The notes under the pieces were generated by a model. It was given only the letters and a program-made list of their open reading frames with translations, was not told the origin of the DNA and made no database searches. The position numbers and the translations under genes are program-made. DNA of 64,000 nt. Origin: Candidatus Nanoarchaeia archaeon (GTDB lineage Archaea > Nanobdellota > Nanobdellia > Woesearchaeales > SKIA01). This document shows, one piece after another, positions 52,079 to 60,003 of the stretch; the stretch's first letter is position 1; the number at the start of each line of letters is the position of its first letter. The DNA is taken from NCBI GenBank assembly GCA_028279685.1, contig JANQNG010000036.1:36948-100947 (forward strand), read 5' to 3'.

Positions 52079-53068
52079 ATGGATTATTTCACAAAAGATG
52101 GATCAATAACTACTCGAGCAAATCATTTGCTTAAACCATTCGCAAAAAGAGAAATTGATGTTAAAGAACTTTTTAAATTCATTAATACTATGGATGTTTC
52201 AGGAAATATTAGTCTTCCGTTTGCAGATTACTTAGCAACGATAGATAACTTACCTGATGATATATCAAATATTATTGAGCATCTAGTATATACTCATCAA
52301 GCACCAAACGGAGATATAGAAAATGTTTTTCTTAGAGGCTTAGAATATTATTTATATGCTAAACATGATGAAGTTAGACCTCTTATTAGACAAGATATTA
52401 TATCAAATATACAGTTGTTAGGGGAATTAGAAGGTTTTGAATTTCCAAATAGCGGAGATCTAAGTTTATCCGAAAAAGCGACATATGCCACAATTCTTGA
52501 TCATATTAAGCATTATTCCATGAACATAGCTTGTGGTATATATTATGGGATGTTTTATGATAAAACAATATCCAAAGAAAAATTTGATACTATAGATAAA
52601 TACTGTGGAAAAGCAATAAGTGATTATTATTTGTTTATTCTTGGAAGAAAGAAACCAATCATTAGAAAAATGCCTGAGAACATACTTAAAACGTATTCAA
52701 ATGTACAACTTCCAATACATAAACCACTGGCAAGATTTGGTAAATGGGGAGGAAGAAAAATGAATATACGAGATCTAGATCATCCAGGCAATATCTTATT
52801 ATATGTGGGTCATTTTTTAGACACAAATATTCAGATAGATTTAGTGGTGAATCCTTTGTTTGGATCTTTTGAAGTTGGACATGCTATTGAGCAAATTTGT
52901 GCTTCATTTAATTTTAAACCAATTAGAGAAAAAGGGTTTATTCGTTATTCAATTTATGATGAAGGGCATCCAATAGATATTCTTGAACTAATTTCAGGAT
53001 TACAAAATGACTACAATACCAAAACATTTAAATATATGGTATATAATACCATAACATTATGGTATTAA
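52079..53068 (+). CDS. Hypothetical protein upstream of the MNT/HEPN pair
   Basis: 329 residues starting MDYFTKDGSITTRANHLLKP, with a TATA-like TTTAAATAG about 27 bases upstream, so leaderless. The N-terminal half is helical; the C-terminal half has alternating strands (HPGNILLYVGHFLDTNIQID, LVVNPLFGSFEVGHAIEQIC). It resembles a Rossmann-like or phosphoribosyltransferase-like sheet but no motif is diagnostic. Its last codons overlap the palindrome that controls the next genes. Function unknown. Confidence 0.75.
   Translation: MDYFTKDGSITTRANHLLKPFAKREIDVKELFKFINTMDVSGNISLPFADYLATIDNLPDDISNIIEHLVYTHQAPNGDIENVFLRGLEYYLYAKHDEVRPLIRQDIISNIQLLGELEGFEFPNSGDLSLSEKATYATILDHIKHYSMNIACGIYYGMFYDKTISKEKFDTIDKYCGKAISDYYLFILGRKKPIIRKMPENILKTYSNVQLPIHKPLARFGKWGGRKMNIRDLDHPGNILLYVGHFLDTNIQIDLVVNPLFGSFEVGHAIEQICASFNFKPIREKGFIRYSIYDEGHPIDILELISGLQNDYNTKTFKYMVYNTITLWY
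53036..53052. promoter_or_regulatory. Palindromic operator/promoter of the MNT/HEPN genes
   Basis: ATGGTATATAATACCAT is a 17-bp perfect inverted repeat (7-bp arms) containing the TATA-like element, followed by a further ATGGTAT half-site at 53059-53065. It lies in the last codons of the upstream gene, 18-34 bases before the MNT start, as expected for an autoregulated toxin-antitoxin promoter. Confidence 0.7.
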
Positions 53069-53069
53069 A

Positions 53070-53630
53070 ATGAATTTAAAACACTCAATTATAAAGTTGC
53101 TCATCGAAAACAAAGAAAAGCAATATTCAATTAGAAAAATCTCTAAAATACTTAAAACTGATTATAAAAACACATATGATGCTGTGCAGAGTATCTCTGA
53201 ATCAATTTCAATAGATAAAAAAGGAAACGCGTCATATCTTAGCTTTAGGCCTTTTTTTACAAATATAATCTGTGAGGTCGAACAGATAAGAAAACAAAAA
53301 CTTACTAAAAAGCTAAAGACATTGTATGATGATATACAATCAATAGAAAATCCTTTTTTTATTGCAGTTATATTTGGTTCTTATGCAAAAGGAAAAGAAA
53401 CAAAGAACTCTGATATAGATCTCTGTATCATCCACGATAATGAAAAAGAAGTAAAAACAATAATAAACAGATTATCAATACATCCAACATTAGAGATCCA
53501 GTCGTTTCATTATTCTGAATTTCTTTCTATGTTAAAGACGAAAGAATTTAATGTCGGACATGAGATTGTGCGAGAGGGGGTTATTCTAAAGAATATCGAA
53601 AGTTATTATGAGGTAATCAAGCATGGATGA
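53070..53630 (+). CDS. MNT-type nucleotidyltransferase with N-terminal HTH
   Basis: Residues about 1-60 look like a winged helix (YSIRKISKILKTDYKNTYDA). The C-terminal domain has the minimal nucleotidyltransferase motif GSYAKGKETKNSDIDL (103-118) with Asp115 and Asp117. In MNT/HEPN modules the MNT protein is usually the antitoxin, adding AMP to the HEPN toxin. The HTH suggests it also binds the palindrome upstream. It overlaps the HEPN gene by eight bases. Confidence 0.9.
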   Translation: MNLKHSIIKLLIENKEKQYSIRKISKILKTDYKNTYDAVQSISESISIDKKGNASYLSFRPFFTNIICEVEQIRKQKLTKKLKTLYDDIQSIENPFFIAVIFGSYAKGKETKNSDIDLCIIHDNEKEVKTIINRLSIHPTLEIQSFHYSEFLSMLKTKEFNVGHEIVREGVILKNIESYYEVIKHG

Positions 53631-54141
53631 AAAGCGTATCAATCAAGCAAAACAGAATGTTCAGTCTTATTTGTCTGATTCATTGCTAAAAAAAATTTCC
53701 TTCGATAGGAATATTTTTGAAAGATTCGAGCAGAATGCTGTTGAAAGTCTAACTGTTGCGAATAATCTGTTTGAAAACAGCATTTCTTATCTATGGACGA
53801 TTGTGGCAAGCTATTATTCTATGTTTTATATTGCAAATGCTTTTCTTTACAAAAAAGGATATAAAGCACAGCACAAGATTGTTCATAAAGTTGTTACAGA
53901 TGCGCTTATTGTTTTTTCTAAAGATGAATTAGAAGCGAAATTTCTTGAAGAATATGAAGAAGAAAAAGATAAAGCATTAAGCATTGCAGAAAATCTGCTT
54001 GATTCATTTGAGTTTGAAAGAGCAAAGAGATCCACTTTTCAATACGAGATGGGTTCTGATCTTAAGAAAGCTAAAGCAGAGACTTCTTTGAAGAGAGCAA
54101 AGGAATTTGTTGGAGTTTTTAGAGAAATAATGAATAAGTAG
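53623..54141 (+). CDS. HEPN-domain protein
   Basis: A 172-residue helical protein with the HEPN pattern (SISYLWTIVASYYSMFYIAN, then AFLYKKGYKAQHKIVHKVV). HEPN toxins are RNases using an R-x4-6-H motif; here I see HKIVH but no matching Arg, so it may be inactive as an RNase or use another site. Context with the overlapping MNT gene makes a toxin-antitoxin pair likely. Confidence 0.85.
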   Translation: MDEKRINQAKQNVQSYLSDSLLKKISFDRNIFERFEQNAVESLTVANNLFENSISYLWTIVASYYSMFYIANAFLYKKGYKAQHKIVHKVVTDALIVFSKDELEAKFLEEYEEEKDKALSIAENLLDSFEFERAKRSTFQYEMGSDLKKAKAETSLKRAKEFVGVFREIMNK

Positions 54142-54272
54142 ACTCTATCTAAAAAAGTAAATTTTGCGATAACGCAAGTTCAGATCCTTGTGTGAAAATC
54201 TATTAGTGTGAATCGGAAGAATCACGGTTTAGAAGGAGTTAAACACTTAAATTTGAAGATTTTGCTGTCTTA

Positions 54273-55475
54273 ATGTTCATCGAACTCATCATAGCAATCA
54301 CTGCAGGGATTTTATTCGGGATTATCACGGGCTTGACTCCTGGTATTCATGTGAATCTGATTGCTTTACTTGCTGTGTCTGCTGCACCGTTTCTTATCAA
54401 TTATATTTCCGTTATTGCTATAGCTGTTTTTATCATTTCATTAGCGGTAACGCATTCATTTCTTGATTCTATTCCGAGTATTTACTTAGGAGCTCCTGAC
54501 GAAGCACATGCATTATCAGCATTACCAGGACATCGAATGTTAATAGAAGGTGAAGGACATATTGCGGTAGCATGTACGATGATTGGTTCATTTGCAGCAA
54601 TGCTTTCTTGCATTCTTTTAGTTCCATTATTCATTCTCCTCGTCTATTTTCTCCAGCCGTTGATCAAACCCTACATAGGATATATTCTTATTATAATAAT
54701 GTCCTATATGATTCTCAAGGATAAGAAAAGAAAATATAATTTTGTTATTTTCACATTAAGTTCAATACTTGGGTTGATTGTTCTTAATATGCCGAACTCA
54801 GAAAACTACTTACTCCCTCTTCTTTCAGGACTTTTCGGCTTCAGCATATTAATCAAAAGCCTGCTCGAAAACTCTAGCATCCCAGAACAGAAAAGCCTTC
54901 ATAATAATATAGATATAAAAAAATCAACATTAACAAAAGCAACAACGGGAGCAACGATTATGGGATTTATTGCGAGTTTTCTTCCGGGATTTGGCAATAG
55001 CCAAGCTGCTATTATTGCAACACAATTCCTCAGAAATTTAGGAGATAAAGGATTTCTTATTCTCACTGGAGGAATAAACACCGCAAACTTCTCATTGAGT
55101 TTAATTACGTTATACATTCTCAGCAAAGCACGAAACGGAGCAGTATTATCAATAACAAAATTAATTCCGGAAGTGAATTTTCCTTTAATCCTCACTTTTT
55201 TCACAGTTGTCTTGATTTCCGGATGCATTTCCATGGTTCTTGGATTAAAAATCTCAAAACTCTTCTGCAAACTTGTTGCAAAAGTCAACTACAAAGCATT
55301 AATTATTGGTGTACTCTCATTCACCGCAATACTTGTATTCGTATTCGGACAATTTACAGGAATATTAATACTAATAATAGCAACAGCAATAGGATTACTA
55401 GCAGGAGAATTCGGAGTCGGCAAGAACCATTGCATGGGTTGCTTAATACTGCCTGTGATATTGTATTTTATTTGA
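54273..55475 (+). CDS. TctA-family tripartite tricarboxylate transporter-like permease
   Basis: A 400-residue membrane protein with about ten hydrophobic helices and the twin TctA motifs GIITGLTPGIHVNLIA (about 17-32) and FIASFLPGFGNSQAAIIA (about 232-249). The small and large TctB/TctC partners are absent, as usual for archaeal members. Substrate unknown. Its last 34 codons are duplicated at 56839-56943. Confidence 0.85.
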   Translation: MFIELIIAITAGILFGIITGLTPGIHVNLIALLAVSAAPFLINYISVIAIAVFIISLAVTHSFLDSIPSIYLGAPDEAHALSALPGHRMLIEGEGHIAVACTMIGSFAAMLSCILLVPLFILLVYFLQPLIKPYIGYILIIIMSYMILKDKKRKYNFVIFTLSSILGLIVLNMPNSENYLLPLLSGLFGFSILIKSLLENSSIPEQKSLHNNIDIKKSTLTKATTGATIMGFIASFLPGFGNSQAAIIATQFLRNLGDKGFLILTGGINTANFSLSLITLYILSKARNGAVLSITKLIPEVNFPLILTFFTVVLISGCISMVLGLKISKLFCKLVAKVNYKALIIGVLSFTAILVFVFGQFTGILILIIATAIGLLAGEFGVGKNHCMGCLILPVILYFI

Positions 55476-56210
55476 TTATTTCTTTGCAGTTTTCCACATT
55501 TGATCGAATAATTTTTTGAAGTTATCTGCGAATTTTTGATTTTCAATCACAACCGCGACTTGTCCTGTTTCTTGGATTATAGTCATAACAACTCTTTCTC
55601 CATATACGATAATTCCCATAGGAAAACCATAATTCAAAAATCTAATTTCTTGTAATTTCTGTTTTTCAACGTCGGATCCTTTAAATCTTGGATCAACTAT
55701 TGCTCTTCTTTTAATATTGGCTTTAATTCTTCGTTTATAGAAACCAGGAAGGAAATATTTGAGGGATTCTTCTGCTTTAGGATTATAACCTAAAACGAGA
55801 TAATCTTTTTTTCTTCTTAAAATATCTTCTAACAATGCTTTGAATCCTTTTTGTCCTTCATATACTGAAACAATTAAATGAGGTTTTGGAATAACAATAG
55901 TTTCTTGGAGTTCTTTGATCAATTCAGAGAGTATTTTTTCATCTTTTTCTAATTGCTCTTTTTTATCATTAAGTAAGGATTCAAGTTGCTCAGGACCTAC
56001 AGCTTGAAAATATTTCCTATTCTCTCTTATCATATGGGATACAAGCGATTTTTTAATTAATGATCTTAAAATATCATATGCATGGGTTCTGTGCAATCCA
56101 GTAGATTGTGCAATATCTGAAGCTAAAGAGGGACCTCTTTTCAGCAACTCAAGATAGATGTTAATCTCGTTCTCAATTAAGCCTAGTTCTTTTAGTATAT
56201 TCGTGTCCAT
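55476..56210 (-). CDS. TrmB-family transcriptional regulator
   Basis: Residues about 1-70 are the TrmB winged helix (GLIENEINIYLELLKRGPSL, then ASDIAQSTGLHRTHAYDILR); a coiled coil follows, then an effector domain (VYEGQKGFKALLEDILRRKK, FLPGFYKRRIKANIKRRAIV). TrmB proteins regulate sugar uptake and metabolism. The frame touches the stop of the permease gene directly, tail to tail. It lies between the two copies of the permease 3' end. Confidence 0.9.
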   Translation of the reverse strand: MDTNILKELGLIENEINIYLELLKRGPSLASDIAQSTGLHRTHAYDILRSLIKKSLVSHMIRENRKYFQAVGPEQLESLLNDKKEQLEKDEKILSELIKELQETIVIPKPHLIVSVYEGQKGFKALLEDILRRKKDYLVLGYNPKAEESLKYFLPGFYKRRIKANIKRRAIVDPRFKGSDVEKQKLQEIRFLNYGFPMGIIVYGERVVMTIIQETGQVAVVIENQKFADNFKKLFDQMWKTAKK

Positions 56211-56249
56211 ACTACAGCTTATTCTAACATCTTTAAAAATTTTATGTTT

Positions 56250-56269
56250 TGTAGTAGGGGCTCACTACA
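56250..56269. promoter_or_regulatory. Inverted repeat upstream of the TrmB-like gene
   Basis: TGTAGT (56250-56255) and ACTACA (56264-56269) are inverted arms with an 8-bp GC-richer spacer, between the divergent promoters of the TrmB-like gene and the gene at 56359. It may be the regulator's own binding site. Arms are short, so certainty is modest. Confidence 0.45.
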
Positions 56270-56358
56270 CCAAAGAATTATATAGTATATAGTACTTATT
56301 ATTATAACTAACAAGTGGTAAAAATATCATAATTATTAAAATAAAAGGAGGAGAAAAA

Positions 56359-56820
56359 ATGAAAAAATTAAATAATTGGTTTTTTTTAGGGATGGTTCTT
56401 TGGACGCTTAATTTATGTTCATATATTTCAACGAAAGAAATAAACAATGTTGATTTGCTTAAATCTTCATCAGAATATGTAAAAACATACGACGGAGATA
56501 ATCCTCAAAGTGCATTAGATTCTTTGAGTACAACAATAGACATAGTTGCGGAATCAAATACAATAATTGGGGATTCTCTACTAGCTCCGGCAATAGAAGA
56601 TCTTTATGATTTAAGAAATCAAGTTTATTCAATTGATGATCGTATAGATAATGATACTAGAAAAGAAGTGTATAAACCTGCTTTTGATTATTTAGCAGAA
56701 GAAGTTAATGATTATGCAAAGGATAATAGTAAAAGAACTCGTGGGATAATTACTTCAGCAATTTGGCTAACTATTTTAGGAGGTAGTCAAATAGTAAGTT
56801 TATTGTGTTACAAAGATTAA
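56359..56820 (+). CDS. Small membrane-anchored protein, unknown
   Basis: 153 residues with an N-terminal hydrophobic segment (about 6-25, WFFLGMVLWTLNLCSYI), a helical middle rich in Asp and Asn, and a second hydrophobic helix at the C-terminus (about 133-150). AAAGGAGGAG precedes the ATG. No family recognised. It is divergent from the TrmB-like gene and lies inside the segment flanked by the permease duplication. Confidence 0.7.
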   Translation: MKKLNNWFFLGMVLWTLNLCSYISTKEINNVDLLKSSSEYVKTYDGDNPQSALDSLSTTIDIVAESNTIIGDSLLAPAIEDLYDLRNQVYSIDDRIDNDTRKEVYKPAFDYLAEEVNDYAKDNSKRTRGIITSAIWLTILGGSQIVSLLCYKD

Positions 56821-56838
56821 TTTTTTTTACAGCATTAT

Positions 56839-56943
56839 TTAATTATTGCAACGGCTATTGGATTACTAGCAGGAGAATTTGGAGTCGGCAAGAACCATTG
56901 CATGGGTTGCTTAATACTGCCTGTGATACTGTATTTTATTTAG
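56839..56943 (+). pseudogene. Duplicated 3' end of the TctA-like permease gene
   Basis: These 105 bases match 55371-55475. In frame they read LIIATAIGLLAGEFGVGKNH, then CMGCLILPVILYFI and a stop, the same protein end as the permease, but with no start or upstream part. Between the copies there are eight silent codon differences, no amino-acid change, and a different stop codon (TGA against TAG). So the two diverged while under protein selection, or one came from a related genome. Confidence 0.88.
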
Positions 56944-57030
56944 TTGTGTCATTCATAATCTGTCTGTTGTTCTCTATTTTATATGAAATCATAGTAATAT
57001 TTATAAACTCTTCATCAATTCATCTCATTT

Positions 57031-57615
57031 ATGTTTTTCAACAAGAAGCTCAAGAACGTGCTCAACAAGGAATCGTTCAAAAGCATAGAGAATGCTGATA
57101 AGATTCTTCATTCTGAGATTAAAGACGCTGTCAGCGAAGCACCTTCTCCGAAGCCTTCTGAGCCTATGCCTCAGTCTGTCCCTGAACAACTGCATCAGGC
57201 TGCGCAACAAACTGAACAACAATCACCACAGCAGAAATTAGAAATTCGTGATTCTGATGATAATCAATTAGAAAGGTTCAAAGAACTCACTTCTGATAAG
57301 CTGGCTCAACAGCAAAATCAAATCAACACTATTGCTGATAAGATGAATGAACTTATCGCAGCTATTAATAATCTTGAACAACAGCTTGCAGGATTAAAAC
57401 GACAACCGCAGCCAGAACCTCTCTTTGACAAAGAACCTGAAATGCCTGATGAACCTGCAGAGGAACAACAAATAGAACTTCCTGTTGAAGAAGCTGAAAA
57501 AAGAGAGAATAAACCAATAGACAGAACAGGATATTCTCCTGACGATATCAAAGATACCGTCGATGACATCTTCAATTTCTCAGGATCAAAAGATGGCAGA
57601 ATGAGAAGATCATAG
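57031..57615 (+). CDS. Charged coiled-coil protein (194 aa)
   Basis: The protein begins MFFNKKLKNVLNKESFKSIE and has a Pro/Gln-rich stretch (about 40-75), a coiled coil (about 80-125, DKLAQQQNQINTIADKMNEL) and an acidic Pro/Glu-rich tail. No membrane segment. A TATA-like ATTTATAAAC lies about 30 bases upstream, so it is leaderless. Upstream of L44e. Function unknown. Confidence 0.75.
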   Translation: MFFNKKLKNVLNKESFKSIENADKILHSEIKDAVSEAPSPKPSEPMPQSVPEQLHQAAQQTEQQSPQQKLEIRDSDDNQLERFKELTSDKLAQQQNQINTIADKMNELIAAINNLEQQLAGLKRQPQPEPLFDKEPEMPDEPAEEQQIELPVEEAEKRENKPIDRTGYSPDDIKDTVDDIFNFSGSKDGRMRRS

Positions 57616-57661
57616 TTTTTCTACAACAACATTTATAAAGACCTCATTATTCTTTCGACTT

Positions 57662-57973
57662 ATGAAATTCCCTAAGGAAGTACGAAGACACTGTCCTAAA
57701 TGCAAAAAACATACAGCACACACTGCTGCTGAGGCAAAGAGAAAAGGAGCGGGTAGTGCTAGACCTTTGGCCAGATATGGTAAAAAAAGAACTGGCTATG
57801 GTAAAGGTACTGGTAATTTAGGGAGATATGGTTCTAAACCAGCCATCAATAAATTCAAGCTGACTGGAAAGAAGTTATCAAAGAATGTTGATATTCGATT
57901 TACCTGCAAAGAATGCAAGAAATCGCATGTATTCAATAACACATTCAGAGCTAAGAAATTTGAGATGGTCTGA
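57662..57973 (+). CDS. rpl44e: Ribosomal protein L44e
   Basis: Large-subunit protein of archaea and eukaryotes near the E site. The zinc-ribbon Cys pairs CPKC (11-14) and CKEC (81-84) are present, with the basic loop RKGAGSARPLARYGKKRTGY and C-terminal HVFNNTFRAKKFEMV. 103 residues. Leaderless, with ATTTATAAAG about 30 bases upstream. Confidence 0.97.
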   Translation: MKFPKEVRRHCPKCKKHTAHTAAEAKRKGAGSARPLARYGKKRTGYGKGTGNLGRYGSKPAINKFKLTGKKLSKNVDIRFTCKECKKSHVFNNTFRAKKFEMV

Positions 57974-57994
57974 TTCTATATATTTTGATAAAGA

Positions 57995-58087
57995 CAACAC
58001 CACGTTCCGCTCGATTATGTATCTGATATGCAAACCGATTATTAGTGAATAAGAAGTAATAATCGAAAGCTCCACTAGGTGGTGTTG
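57995..58087. ncRNA. Structured intergenic element between L44e and S27e
   Basis: CAACACCAC (57995-58003) pairs with GTGGTGTTG (58079-58087), and inside CGATTATTA (58036-58044) pairs with TAATAATCG (58057-58065). The base pairing suggests a folded RNA of about 93 nt in an intergenic space where nothing else is coded. No family recognised; a small repeat or an attenuator for the ribosomal operon are other options. The element at 59842-59954 shares a CTAGG segment near its 3' stem. Confidence 0.5.
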
Positions 58088-58156
58088 CCTTAATAGCAAT
58101 TGCTTAGTAAACCTTTATAAACAACTGACCTTTCTCACCATATTCAAGAGGTATTC

Positions 58157-58336
58157 ATGATGAGAGAGACAGATTCAAAATTTGTAAAGGTGCGATGCCC
58201 TAAATGCAAGAATGAGCAGATTCTATTTGGCAAAGTATCTTCAGAGGTGCATTGCTTGGTTTGCGAGAAACTACTTGCTGAAGCAACTGGCGGCAAGACA
58301 CGATTCAAAGCAAGGATTTCAGAAGTCCTTGAATGA
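58157..58336 (+). CDS. rps27e: Ribosomal protein S27e
   Basis: A 59-residue small-subunit protein (58 from the second ATG). VRCPKCKNEQILFGKVSSEV and HCLVCEKLLAEATGGKTRFK give the C-x2-C ... C-x2-C zinc ribbon of S27e. AGAGGT lies 5 bases before the start. Its stop overlaps the aIF2-alpha start. The L44e-S27e-aIF2alpha-Nop10 order is conserved in archaea. Confidence 0.95.
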   Translation: MMRETDSKFVKVRCPKCKNEQILFGKVSSEVHCLVCEKLLAEATGGKTRFKARISEVLE

Positions 58337-59121
58337 CAATGCTGAGAAAAAAACAAGGATTTCCGGAAGAAGGAGAGATTATATTATGTACAGTTACTAG
58401 AGTTCACTATAATTCTGTTTTTGTCCAGATTGAAGAATACGGAAAACAAGGCATGATCCATATCTCAGAAGTCAGCCCAGGAAGAATACGAAATCTCAAT
58501 GATTATGTCAAGGTAGGGAAAAGCGTCTACTGTAAAGTATTGCGTATCAATGAAGAGAGAGGACATATTGACCTTTCACTAAGGAGAGTTTCCGAATCAC
58601 AAAAAAGAGCAAAAGCAGATCAACTCAAACAAGAACAGAAAGCAGAGAAGATTATTGAAATAGTTGCTAACGAACTCAAGATACCACTTGAAAAACTCTA
58701 CGATGATCTTGCTCCAAAATTGCTTGAGAAATATGATTCTATCTACGCTCCTCTTGAAGCGGTTGTCGAGGAGAACCTTGATTTGAAGAATACATTCGGA
58801 TTTGAAACGAAAGTTGCTGAATTGCTAGAGAAAAGTGTTCGTACTCGTATCAAACCAAAAGAAGTAGAGATTAAAGGAGAATTCACACTCAGAAGTTATG
58901 CACCTGATGGTCTTGAGCAGGTGAAAAGCCTTTTACTTTCCGTCGAAGGACTATCGAAAAAGATTGAATTACACTTCCTCGGCGGAGGAAAATATGCATT
59001 GAGGATCAAAACAAAAGAATACAAGGAAGCAGAAGATGTGCTGAAGAACGCTACTGATATCCTTGAAGCAGCAGTATCTAGTGATGTGGAATATGAATTT
59101 AAACGTTCAAAGAAAAAATAA
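58333..59121 (+). CDS. Translation initiation factor aIF2 subunit alpha
   Basis: Part of the heterotrimer that brings initiator tRNA to the ribosome. It has an N-terminal S1 domain (EGEIILCTVTRVHYNSVFVQ, then KQGMIHISEVSPGRIRNLND), a helical middle domain and a C-terminal alpha/beta domain. 262 residues, normal length. The ATG at 58333 overlaps the S27e stop as ATGA; an ATG two codons later is also possible. Confidence 0.95.
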   Translation: MTMLRKKQGFPEEGEIILCTVTRVHYNSVFVQIEEYGKQGMIHISEVSPGRIRNLNDYVKVGKSVYCKVLRINEERGHIDLSLRRVSESQKRAKADQLKQEQKAEKIIEIVANELKIPLEKLYDDLAPKLLEKYDSIYAPLEAVVEENLDLKNTFGFETKVAELLEKSVRTRIKPKEVEIKGEFTLRSYAPDGLEQVKSLLLSVEGLSKKIELHFLGGGKYALRIKTKEYKEAEDVLKNATDILEAAVSSDVEYEFKRSKKK

Positions 59122-59169
59122 TTATTTTTACAATTATTTCCTAATAAGAGTACAAAAGGAGGAGATATA

Positions 59170-59331
59170 TTGAAAAGCGAAATCTATTACTGTGATGCGT
59201 GTTCGCAATATACTACTGAAGAAATCTGTCCTCTTTGCCAGAAGAAAACACGTGTTGCTAGACCTCCAAAATTTTCACCAGATGATAAATATGCAAAATA
59301 TAGGAGAATGGCAAAAGAGAATTTGAAGTGA
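59170..59331 (+). CDS. nop10: H/ACA ribonucleoprotein protein Nop10
   Basis: A 53-residue protein starting at a TTG preceded by GGAGGAGA. It shows the Nop10 zinc ribbon (YYCDACSQYTTEEICPLCQK) and the linear tail TRVARPPKFSPDDKYAKYRR. It binds Cbf5 in the complex that makes pseudouridine at guide-RNA sites. Small size and the unusual start codon make it easy to miss. Confidence 0.95.
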   Translation: MKSEIYYCDACSQYTTEEICPLCQKKTRVARPPKFSPDDKYAKYRRMAKENLK

Positions 59332-59345
59332 ATTCTGAAATTGAT

Positions 59346-59432
59346 TTATTATGAAGGCAAATACAGGGCGGCAATGAATGACTGCTCTTGCGAAACGTGG
59401 CCTAGCAAAAGCTGACAAAGCTTTCATAATAA
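59346..59432. repeat. Palindromic intergenic element, copy 2 (MITE-like or structured RNA)
   Basis: TTATTATGAAGGC (59346-59358) pairs with GCTTTCATAATAA (59420-59432) along 13 positions. Inside are ACAGGGCGG, AACGTGGCC and TAGCAAAAGCTGACAAA, which also occur in the reverse complement of 28775-28914. It directly follows nop10. Either a non-autonomous mobile element or a transcribed structured RNA. Confidence 0.7.
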
Positions 59433-59503
59433 GAATTCACAGCGATTTTTTGAGATGAAATAACAGCAAATAATTATTTAAACTCCTATACTAAGAAACA
59501 ACT

Positions 59504-59848
59504 ATGATTCTCAATGGGAAAAAAATCATAGTCTCAAAGCATACGATTGTCAAAAACATATTTCTCCAAGCAGTTGGCCTTATGTTTCATCAAAAAATTA
59601 ATGATTACGCATTAGTTTTTTCATTCCCCTCTGAACGATTTATCCCTATTACAAACATCTTTGTTTTTCAAACGATTGATCTTCTATGGTTAGATAAAAA
59701 CATAAAAGTCGTTGATATAAGGAAAGATTTCAAACCATTCACATTGAACGCAGTCAATAAACACAAAGCAAAATACGTTGTTGAATTGCCTGAAGGGACA
59801 GTAAAAAAGAAAAGAGTGAAAAAAGGAGATATTCTCTCCATAGGATGA
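59504..59848 (+). CDS. DUF192 family protein
   Basis: 114 residues with the DUF192 pattern GLMFHQKINDYALVFSFPSE, then FIPITNIFVFQTIDLLWLD. The family is widespread and of unknown function; some members are exported, but this one has no signal. A TATA-like TTATTTAAAC lies about 27 bases before the ATG, so it is leaderless. Its stop overlaps the start of a hairpin element. Confidence 0.85.
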   Translation: MILNGKKIIVSKHTIVKNIFLQAVGLMFHQKINDYALVFSFPSERFIPITNIFVFQTIDLLWLDKNIKVVDIRKDFKPFTLNAVNKHKAKYVVELPEGTVKKKRVKKGDILSIG

Positions 59849-59954
59849 TGCTTCGCTCTGTTCTCGATAGGCAATCTCATTATATTTTCGATTATGTTGA
59901 CAAGATAAGCAATTAGTGAACTACGCTAGGAGGCATCATCCTATGGGTGATGCC
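59842..59954. other. Structured element overlapping the DUF192 stop
   Basis: GGATGATGC (59842-59850) pairs with GCATCATCC (59933-59941). Alternatively GGCATCATCC (59932-59941) pairs with GGGTGATGCC (59945-59954) around TAT, so the two hairpins are mutually exclusive. This arrangement resembles an attenuator or switch, but it may be a terminator with decay. The TATA box of the next gene follows at about 59976. Confidence 0.45.
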
Positions 59955-60003
59955 CTCAATTTCAAACCGTAATCAATATAAAAAGGAAATTACAGAAACT
60001 ATT

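Noticed and set aside
54142..54272. Possible RNA gene between HEPN and permease
   Set aside because: Only weak partial pairings are visible; no convincing stem.
56805..57098. 97-codon open frame covering the permease duplicate
   Set aside because: It reads the duplicated segment out of frame; the frame matching the permease is the meaningful one.
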